64,000 nucleotides of DNA from the NCBI RefSeq assembly GCF_001984105.1, contig NZ_MTQM01000008.1, positions 682,001-746,000 of the forward strand, written 5' to 3'. Below, in pieces: positions 1 to 9,042 of this stretch. The stretch comes from Microbacterium sp. CSI-V (lineage in GTDB: Bacteria; Actinomycetota; Actinomycetes; Actinomycetales; Microbacteriaceae). Within the stretch, counting starts at the first letter, position 1. The number at the start of each line of letters is the position of its first letter. Both the position numbers and the translations under genes were made by a program. Below the pieces are notes generated by a model. The model did not search any database, was not told where the DNA came from, and saw nothing but the letters and a program-made list of their open reading frames with translations.

Positions 1-867
1 GTCTTCCGCGTGACCGAGGGACTGCAGAAGGACTTCGGGCCGCGCCGCGTCATCGACTCGCCGCTGGCGGAGTCCGGCATCGTCGGCACCGCGATCGGTC
101 TCGCGATGGGGGGCTTCCGTCCCGTCCTCGAGATCCAGTTCGACGGCTTCGTCTTCCCCGCGTTCGACCAGATCACGTCGCAGCTGGCGAAGCTCACGAA
201 CCGCCACGAGGGAAGCCTGCAGATGCCGGTCGTCATCCGCATCCCGTACGGCGGACACATCGGAGCGATCGAGCACCACCAGGAGAGTCCCGAGGCGTAC
301 TTCACGCACACGCCGGGCCTCCGGGTCGTGAGCCCCTCGACGGCGAACGACGCGTACTGGATGATCCAGCAGGCGATCGACTCGCCCGACCCGGTGATCT
401 TCCTCGAGCCCAAGGCGAAGTACTGGCAGAAGGGCGAGGTCGACACCGAAGCCCCCGCGCTGCCGCTCCACGCGAGCCGCATCGTCCGTCGCGGCACCGA
501 CGTCACGCTCGTCGGTCACGGCGCGATGGTCACGACGCTGCTGCAGGCCGCGTCCCTCGCCGAGAGCGAGGGCACGAGCTGCGAGGTCATCGACCTGCGT
601 TCGCTCTCCCCCGTCGATTACGGCCCGCTGCTGGACTCGGTCCGCCGCACCGGTCGCATGGTCTACGCGCAGGAGGCGCCGGGCTTCACGTCCCTCGGAT
701 CCGAGGTCGCGGCGACCGTCATGGAGAGGGCGTTCTTCGCGCTCGAGGCCCCCGTGCTGCGCGTGTCGGGCTTCGACGTGCCGTTCCCGCCCGCGAAGCT
801 CGAGGGCACGTACCTGCCCGACGCCGACCGCATCCTCGAGGCCGTCGACCGGTCGCTGGCCTACTGA
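1..867 (+). CDS. 2-oxoacid dehydrogenase E1 component, beta subunit (5' end missing)
   Basis: Beta subunit of the thiamine-diphosphate E1 component of a branched-chain 2-oxoacid or pyruvate dehydrogenase complex, which decarboxylates the 2-oxoacid and passes the acyl group to E2. The frame is open from the first base ([13 protein letters not shown]), so the N-terminal part lies outside the window; the GTG at base 10 is internal. Visible family signatures are [15 protein letters not shown], the [15 protein letters not shown] segment and the C-terminal transketolase-like half starting near [13 protein letters not shown]. An E2 gene follows after about 70 bases, so they are probably co-transcribed. 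Substrate class (branched-chain versus pyruvate) cannot be fixed from this fragment. Confidence 0.9.
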   Translation, partial: VFRVTEGLQKDFGPRRVIDSPLAESGIVGTAIGLAMGGFRPVLEIQFDGFVFPAFDQITSQLAKLTNRHEGSLQMPVVIRIPYGGHIGAIEHHQESPEAYFTHTPGLRVVSPSTANDAYWMIQQAIDSPDPVIFLEPKAKYWQKGEVDTEAPALPLHASRIVRRGTDVTLVGHGAMVTTLLQAASLAESEGTSCEVIDLRSLSPVDYGPLLDSVRRTGRMVYAQEAPGFTSLGSEVAATVMERAFFALEAPVLRVSGFDVPFPPAKLEGTYLPDADRILEAVDRSLAY

Positions 868-935
868 CCCCTTCCCTCCCGCATTCCGTTGCGGCGACGC
901 CGGTGCAATGCTGGCTCCCGAGCAAAGGACACACC

Positions 936-2249
936 GTGACCGAGCAGACTTTCGTCCTCCCCGACGTCGGTGAAGGACTCACCGAGGCCGAGATCGTCCA
1001 GTGGCGCGTCGCGCCGGGCGACACCGTCGCCGTGAACGACGTGATCGTCGAGATCGAGACGGCGAAGTCGCTCGTCGAGCTGCCGTCGCCCTTCGCCGGC
1101 ACGGTCGGGGAACTCCTCGCGACCGAGGGGGCCACGGTCGAGGTCGGTGCCCCGATCATCACGATCGGATCGGCGGATGCCACGCCCCCGGCGCCCGCGC
1201 AGCCGACCACCGTTCCCGAGGCCGACGATCCGGGCGGAGCCGTGCTCGTCGGCTACGGCACCGGCGGTGCCGTCTCGTCGCGGCGGCGGAAGCCCGCGGA
1301 GCGCCCGGTCAAGGCATCCGTCGGGGTCGTCGCCAAGCCCCCGATCCGCAAGCTCGCGCGCGACCTCGGCGTCGACCTGGCGGCGGTCACCCCGAGCGGC
1401 CCTGCCGGTGAGGTGACCCGCGACGACGTCGTCAAGCACGCCGAGCAGGCCAGCGTCTTCCGCAACATCGAGACGCCCGAGTGGGGTGCCGTGCGGGAGG
1501 AGACGATCCCGGTCGCCGCCGCGCCCGCGCCCGCGCCGGTCGACGATGCCCGCGAGGAGTCGATCCCGGTCCGCGGCGTCCGCAAGGCCACGGCGAACGC
1601 GATGACGTCGAGCGCGTACTCGGCCCCGCACGTCTCGGTGTGGGTCGATGTCGACGCGTCCCGCACGATGGAGCTGGTGAAGCGACTGAAGGCCTCGCCC
1701 GACTTCGCCGACGTGAAGGTCTCGCCGCTGCTGATCATGGCGCGCGCCGTGATCTGGGCGCTCCGCCGCACGCCGATGATCAACGCCGCCTGGGTCGACA
1801 CCGAGGACGGCGCGCAGATCCGCGTGCGCCACTACGTCAACCTCGGCATCGCCGCGGCGACCCCGCGCGGCCTGCTCGTGCCGAACATCAAGGATGCGCA
1901 GGCGATGAACACCCGCGAGCTCGCCAAGGCGCTCGAGAACCTCACGCTCACCGCGCGTGAGGGCAAGACGAGCCCGGCCGATCAGGTCGGCGGCACGTTC
2001 ACGATCACGAACATCGGCGTGTTCGGGGTGGATGCCGGTACCCCGATCATCAACCCCGGTGAGGCCGGGATCATCGCGCTGGGTGCCATCCGGCAGAAGC
2101 CGTGGGTCGTCGACGGCGAGGTGCGCCCCCGCTGGGTGACCACGGTGTCGGGATCATTCGACCACCGCGTGGTCGACGGAGACGGCATCTCGCGGTTCAT
2201 CGCCGACGTGGCATCCGTTCTGGAGGAGCCGGCGCTGCTGCTGGACTGA
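936..2249 (+). CDS. Dihydrolipoamide acyltransferase (E2) of 2-oxoacid dehydrogenase complex
   Basis: E2 acyltransferase core of a 2-oxoacid dehydrogenase complex, transferring the acyl group from lipoyl-lysine to CoA. The 437-residue protein has an N-terminal lipoyl domain (about 3-78, lipoylated Lys44 in the ETAKS motif), an Ala/Pro/Glu-rich linker, an E1/E3-binding peripheral domain (about 133-168, [14 protein letters not shown]) and a C-terminal catalytic domain with the HRVVDGDG motif (about 409-416). I chose the GTG start because AAAGGA lies 6 bases upstream and the product then begins [14 protein letters not shown], as homologues do; an in-frame ATG 33 bases earlier lacks a good ribosome site. 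It follows the E1-beta gene and probably forms the distal part of an E1alpha-E1beta-E2 operon. Confidence 0.93.
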   Translation: MTEQTFVLPDVGEGLTEAEIVQWRVAPGDTVAVNDVIVEIETAKSLVELPSPFAGTVGELLATEGATVEVGAPIITIGSADATPPAPAQPTTVPEADDPGGAVLVGYGTGGAVSSRRRKPAERPVKASVGVVAKPPIRKLARDLGVDLAAVTPSGPAGEVTRDDVVKHAEQASVFRNIETPEWGAVREETIPVAAAPAPAPVDDAREESIPVRGVRKATANAMTSSAYSAPHVSVWVDVDASRTMELVKRLKASPDFADVKVSPLLIMARAVIWALRRTPMINAAWVDTEDGAQIRVRHYVNLGIAAATPRGLLVPNIKDAQAMNTRELAKALENLTLTAREGKTSPADQVGGTFTITNIGVFGVDAGTPIINPGEAGIIALGAIRQKPWVVDGEVRPRWVTTVSGSFDHRVVDGDGISRFIADVASVLEEPALLLD

Positions 2250-2258
2250 CGCGGCCCG

Positions 2259-3305
2259 TCACCGCGCGGCGACGGGAGGCGGGCTGCTCGTGGCCCGCAC
2301 CCGCAGCGCGGGGGAGAAGACCCGCCGCTCGGGCTCGATCCGCCCGCGGATGCGTTCCAGCAACAGGTGCGCGGCGGTCGCCCCCATCTGTTCCCCGTCC
2401 TGGTCGACCGTGGTCAGGCCGATCAGCGGGTGGCTGGCGATGGGGACGTCGTCATAGCCGACCACGGCGAAATCGGCGGAGCCGAGCCCGCGGTTCGCGA
2501 CGACCTCCAGCGCCGACAGCGCGAGCGAGTCGTGTCCGGCGAACAGGGCCGTCGGGCGCACCGCGCGATCCAGCAGACTCGCCACCGTGCGGCGCGCGTC
2601 GTGCTCGGCCGGGTCGATGCGGATGACCTCGGGCTCGAGCCCGCGCTCCCGCATGAGCCGTTCGTACACCCGCAGACGTCGGGGGTGCGGATCGGTGCGG
2701 GGCTCGACCAGGACCCGTTCGTCGTTCGTGACGTGCGCGATCCGCGTGTGTCCCGCGGCGAACAGGTGCTCCATCACCAGCCGGGCCCCCTCGTCGTCGT
2801 CGCCGACGACGACGTCGTAGTTGCGGGGGTGGTCGTGCTGACCGACTTGGACGAGGGGGACTCGCTGCCCCAGGCCCTCGAGCCACGCCTGCGGAACGGC
2901 GGGGGCGACGGCGATGATCCCGTCGACCTGTCGGTCGTACAGGCTCTCGAGCGCTGCCGTTCCGCTGACCGGGTCGGCCATCGGGGCGATGATGAGCTGG
3001 TATCCCGACTCGCGCAGCGACTGCACGGCGCCGGTGAGGATGCGCGTGAAGAAATCGTTGTCCACCTGCGGGAGCTGCACACCGATCGTCGAGGTGGACC
3101 CGCGCATCGCCCGGGCCGCCACGCGCGGACGGTACCCGAGCGTCTCGATCGAGGCGGTCACTCGTTCGCGCATCCGGTCGCTCACGCCGTAGGCGTCGCG
3201 GATGACCTTCGAGACGGCCGCGCGAGAGACCCCCGCGTGACGGGCGACATCCTCGATGGTCGCCGCCCGGGTCGGTGACCCGGCGGAGGGCGCGGGATCG
3301 AGCAT
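2259..3305 (-). CDS. LacI-family transcriptional regulator of the rhamnoside cluster
   Basis: LacI/GalR repressor of 348 residues with an N-terminal helix-turn-helix (about 16-40, TIEDVARHAGVSRAAVSKVI), hinge helix and a periplasmic-binding-protein-like ligand domain. The ATG start is preceded by AAGGAG. It is transcribed away from the sugar importer and glycosidases to its right, and two copies of a TGTAGATCGGTT motif lie in the shared intergenic region, so it most likely represses the neighbouring operon and perhaps itself. The ligand is probably a rhamnose-containing sugar, inferred only from the GH78 gene in the operon. Its 3' end is 9 bases from the convergent E2 gene. Confidence 0.92.
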   Translation of the reverse strand: MLDPAPSAGSPTRAATIEDVARHAGVSRAAVSKVIRDAYGVSDRMRERVTASIETLGYRPRVAARAMRGSTSTIGVQLPQVDNDFFTRILTGAVQSLRESGYQLIIAPMADPVSGTAALESLYDRQVDGIIAVAPAVPQAWLEGLGQRVPLVQVGQHDHPRNYDVVVGDDDEGARLVMEHLFAAGHTRIAHVTNDERVLVEPRTDPHPRRLRVYERLMRERGLEPEVIRIDPAEHDARRTVASLLDRAVRPTALFAGHDSLALSALEVVANRGLGSADFAVVGYDDVPIASHPLIGLTTVDQDGEQMGATAAHLLLERIRGRIEPERRVFSPALRVRATSSPPPVAAR

Positions 3306-3335
3306 CGAGCTCCTTCAGTCGATTCGTTCCTCCAA

Positions 3336-3350
3336 TGTAGATCGGTTGAC
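3336..3350. promoter_or_regulatory. Candidate LacI-type operator 1
   Basis: TGTAGATCGGTTGAC shares its first 12 bases with the better palindrome 56 bases downstream. It lies 31 bases from the divergent LacI start, and its last bases overlap a possible -35 (TTGACG) for the importer operon. Binding by the adjacent LacI protein is inference. Confidence 0.55.
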
Positions 3351-3375
3351 GAAATCGCGCCAGTCGGTTTATGGT
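3345..3375 (+). promoter_or_regulatory. Candidate promoter of the first sugar importer operon
   Basis: TTGACG followed after 18-19 bases by TTATGG/TATGGT. It sits between the two candidate operators, which is a sensible arrangement for repression. Start site not proven. Confidence 0.4.
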
Positions 3376-3390
3376 CTGTTTCGTCGCCTC

Positions 3391-3408
3391 GTGTAGATCG
3401 GTTTACAC
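3391..3408. promoter_or_regulatory. Candidate LacI-type operator 2
   Basis: GTGTAGATCGGTTTACAC is an imperfect palindrome with outer arms GTGTA/TACAC around a central CG step, the layout of LacI-family operators. It lies downstream of the candidate promoter and upstream of the solute-binding protein gene. Confidence 0.65.
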
Positions 3409-3485
3409 AACCCGAACTCGACCGGTTCGCGTAGCGACACATCGTCCGGAATCCTTGCATCCGGTCCCTTACAAGGAGGTAAGCA

Positions 3486-4808
3486 GTGTCCTCATTCATC
3501 AGCCCTCGTCGCACGGTGCTCGCCGTCGCCGCGACAGCGATCGCCGCCACCACGCTCGCCGGGTGCTCCGGGTCGTCGGGGTCCACCACAGCCGACGGCA
3601 AGGTGGAGATCTCGTTCCTCACGACCAACGGCGACGACGCGATCGCCACCGGGAACGCCCTCATCGCCGCCTTCCAGAAGGCCAACCCCGACGTCACGGT
3701 CACGCTCAACACCCGCCCGGGCGGTACCGAGGGTGACAACCTCGTCAAGACCCAGCTGTCGACGGGCGAAATGGACGACGTGTTCTTCTACAACACGGGA
3801 TCGCTCTTCCAGGCGCTGAACCCCGACCAGACGCTCGCGAACCTCGCGGACGAGTCGTGGGCATCCGAGGTCACCGACAACTTCAAGACCGTCGTCTCGA
3901 CCGACAACGGCACGTATGGTGCGCCGCTGGGAACCTCGATGGCCGGCGGCATCGCCTACAACACCAAGGTGTTCGCCGACCTCGGTCTGAGCGTCCCCAC
4001 CGACTGGTCCTCGCTGGTCGCGGATGCCGAGAAGATCAAGGCGGCCGGCATCACGCCGATCGAGCAGACCTACGGCGACACCTGGACCTCGCAGCTGTTC
4101 CTCCTCGCCGACTTCGGCAACGTGCTCACCCAGGACAAGAACTGGGCCGAGGACTTCACCGCCAACAAGGCGAAGTTCGCTCAGGAGCCCGCCCTGGCCG
4201 GATTCACGCACCTGCAGGAAGCCTTCGACAAGGGCCTCTTCAACGCCGACTTCGCCTCCGCCACCGCGGCGGACGGCTCGGCCGCGCTGGCCACCGGCAA
4301 GGCGGCGATGTACCCCGTGCTCTCGAGCGCCGTCCTCAGCAACATCACGCAGAGCAACCCCGACGCGGTGAAGGACATCGGCTTCTTCGCCCTGCCCGCC
4401 GACAAGGCGGCGAACACCACGCTGACCGTCTGGGAACCGAGCGCCGTCTACATCCCCAAGACCACCGAGGGCGCCAAGCTCGAGGCCGCGAGGAAGTTCG
4501 TCGCGTTCGTCAACTCTCCAGACGGGTGCGACGTCCAGAACAAGAACTTCGTCGCCGGCGGCCCCTACTCGATCAGCTCCTGCTCGGTGCCCGCGGATGC
4601 GGCGCCCCTCGTCGCCGAGATCCAGAAGTACGTCGACGCAGGAAAGAGCGCACCCGCTCTCGAGTTCCTGTCGCCGGTGAAGGGACCGAACCTCGAGAAC
4701 ATCGCCATCAGCGTGGGATCGGGCATCTCGTCCGCGCAGGACGGCGCCGCCGCCTACGACGAAGACGTGAAGAAGCAGGCCCAGCAGCTCGGTCTCGCCG
4801 GCTGGTGA
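3486..4808 (+). CDS. Sugar ABC transporter solute-binding lipoprotein (CUT1 type)
   Basis: Extracellular carbohydrate-binding lipoprotein of 440 residues. A twin-charged N-terminus and hydrophobic stretch end in the lipobox LAGC (Cys27), so it should be tethered to the outer face of the membrane. The rest is a family 1 extracellular solute-binding fold (KVEISFLTTNGDD near the N-terminus). The GTG start follows a perfect AAGGAGGT at 3473-3480. It is first in the operon SBP-permease-permease-rhamnosidase-glycosidase, so the likely cargo is a rhamnose-containing oligosaccharide or glycoside. No ATPase gene accompanies it. Confidence 0.92.
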   Translation: MSSFISPRRTVLAVAATAIAATTLAGCSGSSGSTTADGKVEISFLTTNGDDAIATGNALIAAFQKANPDVTVTLNTRPGGTEGDNLVKTQLSTGEMDDVFFYNTGSLFQALNPDQTLANLADESWASEVTDNFKTVVSTDNGTYGAPLGTSMAGGIAYNTKVFADLGLSVPTDWSSLVADAEKIKAAGITPIEQTYGDTWTSQLFLLADFGNVLTQDKNWAEDFTANKAKFAQEPALAGFTHLQEAFDKGLFNADFASATAADGSAALATGKAAMYPVLSSAVLSNITQSNPDAVKDIGFFALPADKAANTTLTVWEPSAVYIPKTTEGAKLEAARKFVAFVNSPDGCDVQNKNFVAGGPYSISSCSVPADAAPLVAEIQKYVDAGKSAPALEFLSPVKGPNLENIAISVGSGISSAQDGAAAYDEDVKKQAQQLGLAGW

Positions 4809-4865
4809 CGACCGCGCGCTGACACCGGCGCTCCCGTGCCCGGCGATCCCTCTCGCCCGCACACC

Positions 4866-4896
4866 GCGGGGCCGGAGCTTCCCGCTCCGGCCCCGC
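4866..4896. terminator. Strong intercistronic hairpin between binding protein and permease genes
   Basis: Perfect 13-bp inverted repeat (GCGGGGCCGGAGC with a TTCCC loop) without a trailing T run. Sitting inside the operon, it more likely attenuates or protects the upstream mRNA than ends transcription completely. The other two importer operons here have equivalents. Confidence 0.7.
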
Positions 4897-4921
4897 CTCC
4901 GCTCCGACGAAGGACTGACCC

Positions 4922-5863
4922 ATGACCCACACGTACGCCACCGTGGTGCCGCCGCAGGCACGCGACCGGCGACGGATCCGCCGCCCCGTGCCGCCGGCCG
5001 GCCGGAAGATGCGCAGCATGTACCCGTCGTGGTTCTACATCCCGGCGGCGGCGCTGTACGTCGTGCTTTTCGCGGTGCCGACTTTCGCGTCGTTCTACTT
5101 CAGCCTGACGCGGTGGTCGCTGTTCGACGTTCACTTCATCGGGCTCGACAACTTCGTGCAGTTCTTCTCGGACCCGCAGCTCTCGCAGGCGGTGACCAAC
5201 ACCGTGATCTACGCGGTCGTCACCAGCGGCGCCAAGGTGATCCTCGGCCTCGGGCTCGCCGTGCTGCTGACCTCGGAGATCATCGGCCGGGGGTACCTGC
5301 GCGCGGTCACGTTCTTCCCCGTCCTCGTCTCGACCATCGGCGTCGGCTTGACCTTCAAGGTCCTGCTCGACCCCTTCGACGGTCTGGTCAACGGAGCCCT
5401 GTCGGTGTTCGGCATCCAGGGTCCGGGGTGGCTGACCGACCCGAACCTGGCCCTCATCAGCGTCGCCTTCGTCGATGTCTGGAAGGGCCTCGGAATCGCG
5501 ACGCTGATCTACATCGCCGGCATCGTCGCCATCCCGCAGGAGTACTTCGAGGCCGCGCGCGTGGACGGCGCGAGCGCATGGAAGGTGTTCCGCAACATCA
5601 CTTTCCCGCTGTCGTGGCCGGCGACCGGAACGGTCATCATCCTGTCGCTGATCGGCGGTCTGCGCTCGTTCGACCTGATCTGGGCCATGACCAAGGGCGG
5701 GCCGGGATTCAGCTCGGACGTCATCGCCTCGGTGATCTACAAGCAGTACCAGGCCGGCTTCTACGGTCTGTCGACCGCGGGGAACGTCGTGCTGTTCGTC
5801 GTCGTGACCGCCGTGATGATCCCCCTCTCGATCTTCATCAACAAGAGGAGCGTGGACTCATGA
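4922..5863 (+). CDS. Sugar ABC transporter permease (MalF type)
   Basis: Inner-membrane permease of 313 residues with about six hydrophobic segments. It carries the cytoplasmic EAA loop (EYFEAARVDGASAWKVF) that docks the ATPase, typical of CUT1 permeases. The ATG is preceded by GAAGGA. Its stop overlaps the start of the next permease by ATGA, so the pair is translationally coupled and should form the heterodimeric channel for the upstream binding protein. Confidence 0.93.
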   Translation: MTHTYATVVPPQARDRRRIRRPVPPAGRKMRSMYPSWFYIPAAALYVVLFAVPTFASFYFSLTRWSLFDVHFIGLDNFVQFFSDPQLSQAVTNTVIYAVVTSGAKVILGLGLAVLLTSEIIGRGYLRAVTFFPVLVSTIGVGLTFKVLLDPFDGLVNGALSVFGIQGPGWLTDPNLALISVAFVDVWKGLGIATLIYIAGIVAIPQEYFEAARVDGASAWKVFRNITFPLSWPATGTVIILSLIGGLRSFDLIWAMTKGGPGFSSDVIASVIYKQYQAGFYGLSTAGNVVLFVVVTAVMIPLSIFINKRSVDS

Positions 5864-6699
5864 GCCGCCTCGCCGTCCGACGCTGGACCGTCGGGACGAT
5901 CGCCATCGTCGTGTCCGTCGTCGTCTTCCTCGTCCCGTTCGCCTTCATCCTCGTCACGGCTGCCAAGACGGCACCGGAGGCGTCGGCTCTCGCGTTCACG
6001 TGGCCCACGGAATGGAAGCTGTGGGACAACATCGCCGCGGTGCTCGCCGATCGCAACGGCATCCTGATCCGCGCCTTCGTGAACAGCATCGTCCTGACCG
6101 TCGCGAGCGTGATCATCATGGTGATCCTCGCCGCCATGGTCGGTTATGTGCTGCAGCGGAAGAAGTCCCGGTGGAACCCGCTCATCAACTTCTTCGTGCT
6201 CGCGGGGCTGATCGTTCCGCCCGCGGTCGTGCCGACCATCTGGGTGCTCCAGGGTCTCGGGATGTTCAAGACGCTGGGCGGACTCATCCTCATCGAGGCC
6301 ACGTTCGGTCTGTCGTTCTGCATCCTGCTGTTCCGCGCGTTCGTCGCCACGATCCCGCGCGAACTCGACGAGGCAGCACTGATCGACGGAGCGGGTCCGA
6401 TCCGGCTGTTCTTCCGCATCGTGCTTCCGTTGCTGAAACCCGTCATCGTCACGGTCATCGTGGTGCAGGCGGTGGCGGTCTTCAACGACTTCGCTAACCC
6501 GCTCTACTTCCTGCCAGGTGACGCGAACGCGACTGTGCAGCTGACGCTCTACGCCTATGCGTCGAGTTCGACGAGCGCGGGTCAGTTCAACCTGCTGTTC
6601 GCCGACATCCTCCTCATCACCATTCCCCCGCTCGTCATGTACGTCTTCTTCAACCGCCAGATCGTGGCGGGCATGACCAGCGGCGCGATCAAGGGCTGA
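5860..6699 (+). CDS. Sugar ABC transporter permease (MalG type)
   Basis: Second permease, 279 residues, six predicted membrane helices and the EAA loop ELDEAALIDGAGPIRLF. The ATG overlaps the preceding stop (ATGA) and has AAGAGGAG upstream; the open frame extends further left but only within the other permease gene. It pairs with the upstream permease. A shared ATPase must be encoded elsewhere, as is usual for actinobacterial CUT1 systems served by MsiK. Confidence 0.92.
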   Translation: MSRLAVRRWTVGTIAIVVSVVVFLVPFAFILVTAAKTAPEASALAFTWPTEWKLWDNIAAVLADRNGILIRAFVNSIVLTVASVIIMVILAAMVGYVLQRKKSRWNPLINFFVLAGLIVPPAVVPTIWVLQGLGMFKTLGGLILIEATFGLSFCILLFRAFVATIPRELDEAALIDGAGPIRLFFRIVLPLLKPVIVTVIVVQAVAVFNDFANPLYFLPGDANATVQLTLYAYASSSTSAGQFNLLFADILLITIPPLVMYVFFNRQIVAGMTSGAIKG

Positions 6700-6702
6700 C
6701 CC

Positions 6703-8955
6703 ATGTTCACGATCTCTCGTCTGATCGCGCCGACCGCACCCGTCGACGGCGCCCCCACCCTCGTCGGTCGATTCGCCCTCGACGAAGGTCACGGTCGTGT
6801 CGCCGAGGCTACGCTCCGCTACTCCGCCCTCGGAATCGTCGAGGCGGTGCTGAATGGGTCCCGGGTGTCGGACGAGCTCCTCACCCCGGGGTGGTCGAGC
6901 TACGAGTGGCGCATCCGTGTCGCGGAGACCGACGTGACCTCGCTCGTCGAGCAGGAGTCCACCCTCGAACTCACGCTCGGCAACGGCTGGTACCGGGGAA
7001 ACCTGACCTGGATGGGCGCCACGGCCGTCTACGGTGACGCCCTGGCCGCCATCGCCGAGGTTCGGATCGAATTCGAGGACGGCCACGTCCAGCTGTGGGG
7101 CACGGACGAGACCTGGCTGGCTCGTGTCAGCGATACGGTGCACGACGACATCTACCACGGACAGACCATCGACGCCCGCAGACGCGGACAGACGCCGAGC
7201 GAGTCCGCTGTGCGCGTCCTCAAGGAGCCGAACGAGCGCTTCGAGGCGTACGTCGGTCCTCCGGTCGTCCCGCTGGAGACGCTCCCGGTGCGTGATGCCT
7301 GGGCGTCGCCCTCGGGCACGGTCATCGTCGACTTCGGAGAGAACATCGTCGGCTGGGCGCGGGCGAAGGTGTCGGGTGGGTCGGGCGCCGTCGTGACGCT
7401 GCGTCACGCCGAGGTCCTGGAGAACGGCGAGATCGGCGTCCGGCCCCTGCGCTCGGCTCGCGCCACCGACCGGTTCATCCTGTCCGGTGACGACGACGTG
7501 TTCGAGCCGCGGTTCACCTTCCACGGATTCCGATACATCGAGGTCGACGGGTGGCCGGGCGGCCTGGAGGCCGTCCGCCGAGGCGGACTCGAAGCCGTGC
7601 GGATCGGGTCGCGTCTGCGTCGCACCGGGACGTTCTCGAGCTCGGAACCGCTGCTGGACCGCCTGCACCAGAACGTCGTGAACAGCACCCTCGGCAATTT
7701 CGTCGACCTGCCCACGGACTGCCCGCAGCGCGACGAGCGCCTGGGCTGGACCGGCGACATCGCCGTCTTCGCGGCCACGAGCGCCTACCTCTTCGACGTC
7801 GAGGACTTCCTCCGCGATTGGCTGCGCGACGTCGTCGTCGAGCAGGAGCACCAGGGCGGTGTAGTGCCGTACGTGGTGCCCGATGTCCTGAAGTACGTCG
7901 GGGTGCCGGAGGACATCACGCCCGTCGACTCCACGGCCGTCTGGAGCGACGCCCTCGTGTGGGTTCCCTGGGCGGTGTGGATGGCATCAGGGAACGACCG
8001 CGTGCTCGCCGAGAACTTCGGCGCGATGCTCTCGCACCTCCGGCACGTCGAATCGCTCGTCTCGCCGTCCGGGCTGTGGGACCAGGGGTTCCAGTTCGGC
8101 GACTGGCTCGACCCCGACGCGCCGCCGCACGATCCGGCGGATGCCAAGGCCGATCGCAGTCTGGTCGCCACGGCGTGCCTGTACCGGTCGGCGGATCTGA
8201 CCGCACGCATCGCGCGCGTCCTCGGCCGGGACGACGTGCTCGACGAACTCGAGCAGCTGCGCTCCCGCACGCGGGAGGCCTTCCGTGGCGCGTACGTCGA
8301 CGCGGGTGCGCGGCGCCTCCGCAACCACTGCGAGACGTCGTACGCGCTCGCGATCGTCTTCGGTCTGCTCGATGACGACGACCGAGTATGGGCGGGCGCG
8401 AATCTCGCAGAGCTGGTCGTGGCATCCGGGTACCGCATCTCGACCGGCTTCGCCGGGACGCCCTACATCCTGGACGCCCTGAGCGGCACGGGACACCTCG
8501 ACGTCGCTGGTCGCCTCCTTCTCCAGCGGGAGTGCCCCTCGTGGCTCTACCCGGTGACCATGGGCGCGACGACGATCTGGGAGCGCTGGGATTCGATGCT
8601 GCCCGACGGCACCATCAACCCGGGCGAGATGACCTCGTTCAACCACTACGCGCTGGGCGCTGTCGCGGACTGGATGCACCGCGAGCTCGGCGGGCTCACC
8701 CCCCTCGAGCCGGGGTACTCGCGAGTGCGGATCGCCCCTCGGCCGATCGACGGTGTCGATCACGCGCAGACGTCATTCGACAGCCGCCACGGAGCCATCG
8801 CGGTGTCGTGGCGCCGAGACGGCTCGCGGGTGCAGGTCGAAGCCACCATCCCCGAGGGTGTCGTCGCCGAGATCCGACTGGGCGACGTGGACGAAGAAGT
8901 GGGCCCCGGCGTCCACCAATTCTCCGCGGAGGTGGCAACAGCCGTTTCCGTGTGA
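6703..8955 (+). CDS. Alpha-L-rhamnosidase, GH78
   Basis: Glycoside hydrolase family 78 enzyme of 750 residues that releases terminal alpha-L-rhamnose from glycosides or oligosaccharides by inversion. N-terminal beta-sandwich domains (motif NGWYRGNL) precede an (alpha/alpha)6 barrel with the acidic cluster DCPQRDERLGWTGD (D339, D344, E345, D352) and the downstream WERWD motif (E627), and a C-terminal beta domain. There is no signal peptide, so it acts on imported substrate. It begins 3 bases after the permease stop. A second GH78 protein occurs in the next sugar operon with the same core motifs but a longer N-terminal region. Confidence 0.92.
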   Translation: MFTISRLIAPTAPVDGAPTLVGRFALDEGHGRVAEATLRYSALGIVEAVLNGSRVSDELLTPGWSSYEWRIRVAETDVTSLVEQESTLELTLGNGWYRGNLTWMGATAVYGDALAAIAEVRIEFEDGHVQLWGTDETWLARVSDTVHDDIYHGQTIDARRRGQTPSESAVRVLKEPNERFEAYVGPPVVPLETLPVRDAWASPSGTVIVDFGENIVGWARAKVSGGSGAVVTLRHAEVLENGEIGVRPLRSARATDRFILSGDDDVFEPRFTFHGFRYIEVDGWPGGLEAVRRGGLEAVRIGSRLRRTGTFSSSEPLLDRLHQNVVNSTLGNFVDLPTDCPQRDERLGWTGDIAVFAATSAYLFDVEDFLRDWLRDVVVEQEHQGGVVPYVVPDVLKYVGVPEDITPVDSTAVWSDALVWVPWAVWMASGNDRVLAENFGAMLSHLRHVESLVSPSGLWDQGFQFGDWLDPDAPPHDPADAKADRSLVATACLYRSADLTARIARVLGRDDVLDELEQLRSRTREAFRGAYVDAGARRLRNHCETSYALAIVFGLLDDDDRVWAGANLAELVVASGYRISTGFAGTPYILDALSGTGHLDVAGRLLLQRECPSWLYPVTMGATTIWERWDSMLPDGTINPGEMTSFNHYALGAVADWMHRELGGLTPLEPGYSRVRIAPRPIDGVDHAQTSFDSRHGAIAVSWRRDGSRVQVEATIPEGVVAEIRLGDVDEEVGPGVHQFSAEVATAVSV

Positions 8956-9042
8956 TCGACCGGCAGGCCGACCGTGACGGCGGTCGGCCTGCCATTCGCC
9001 GACGGCGGGTGCGCCGTCGGATTCTCAAAGAAGAGGAGAGAA

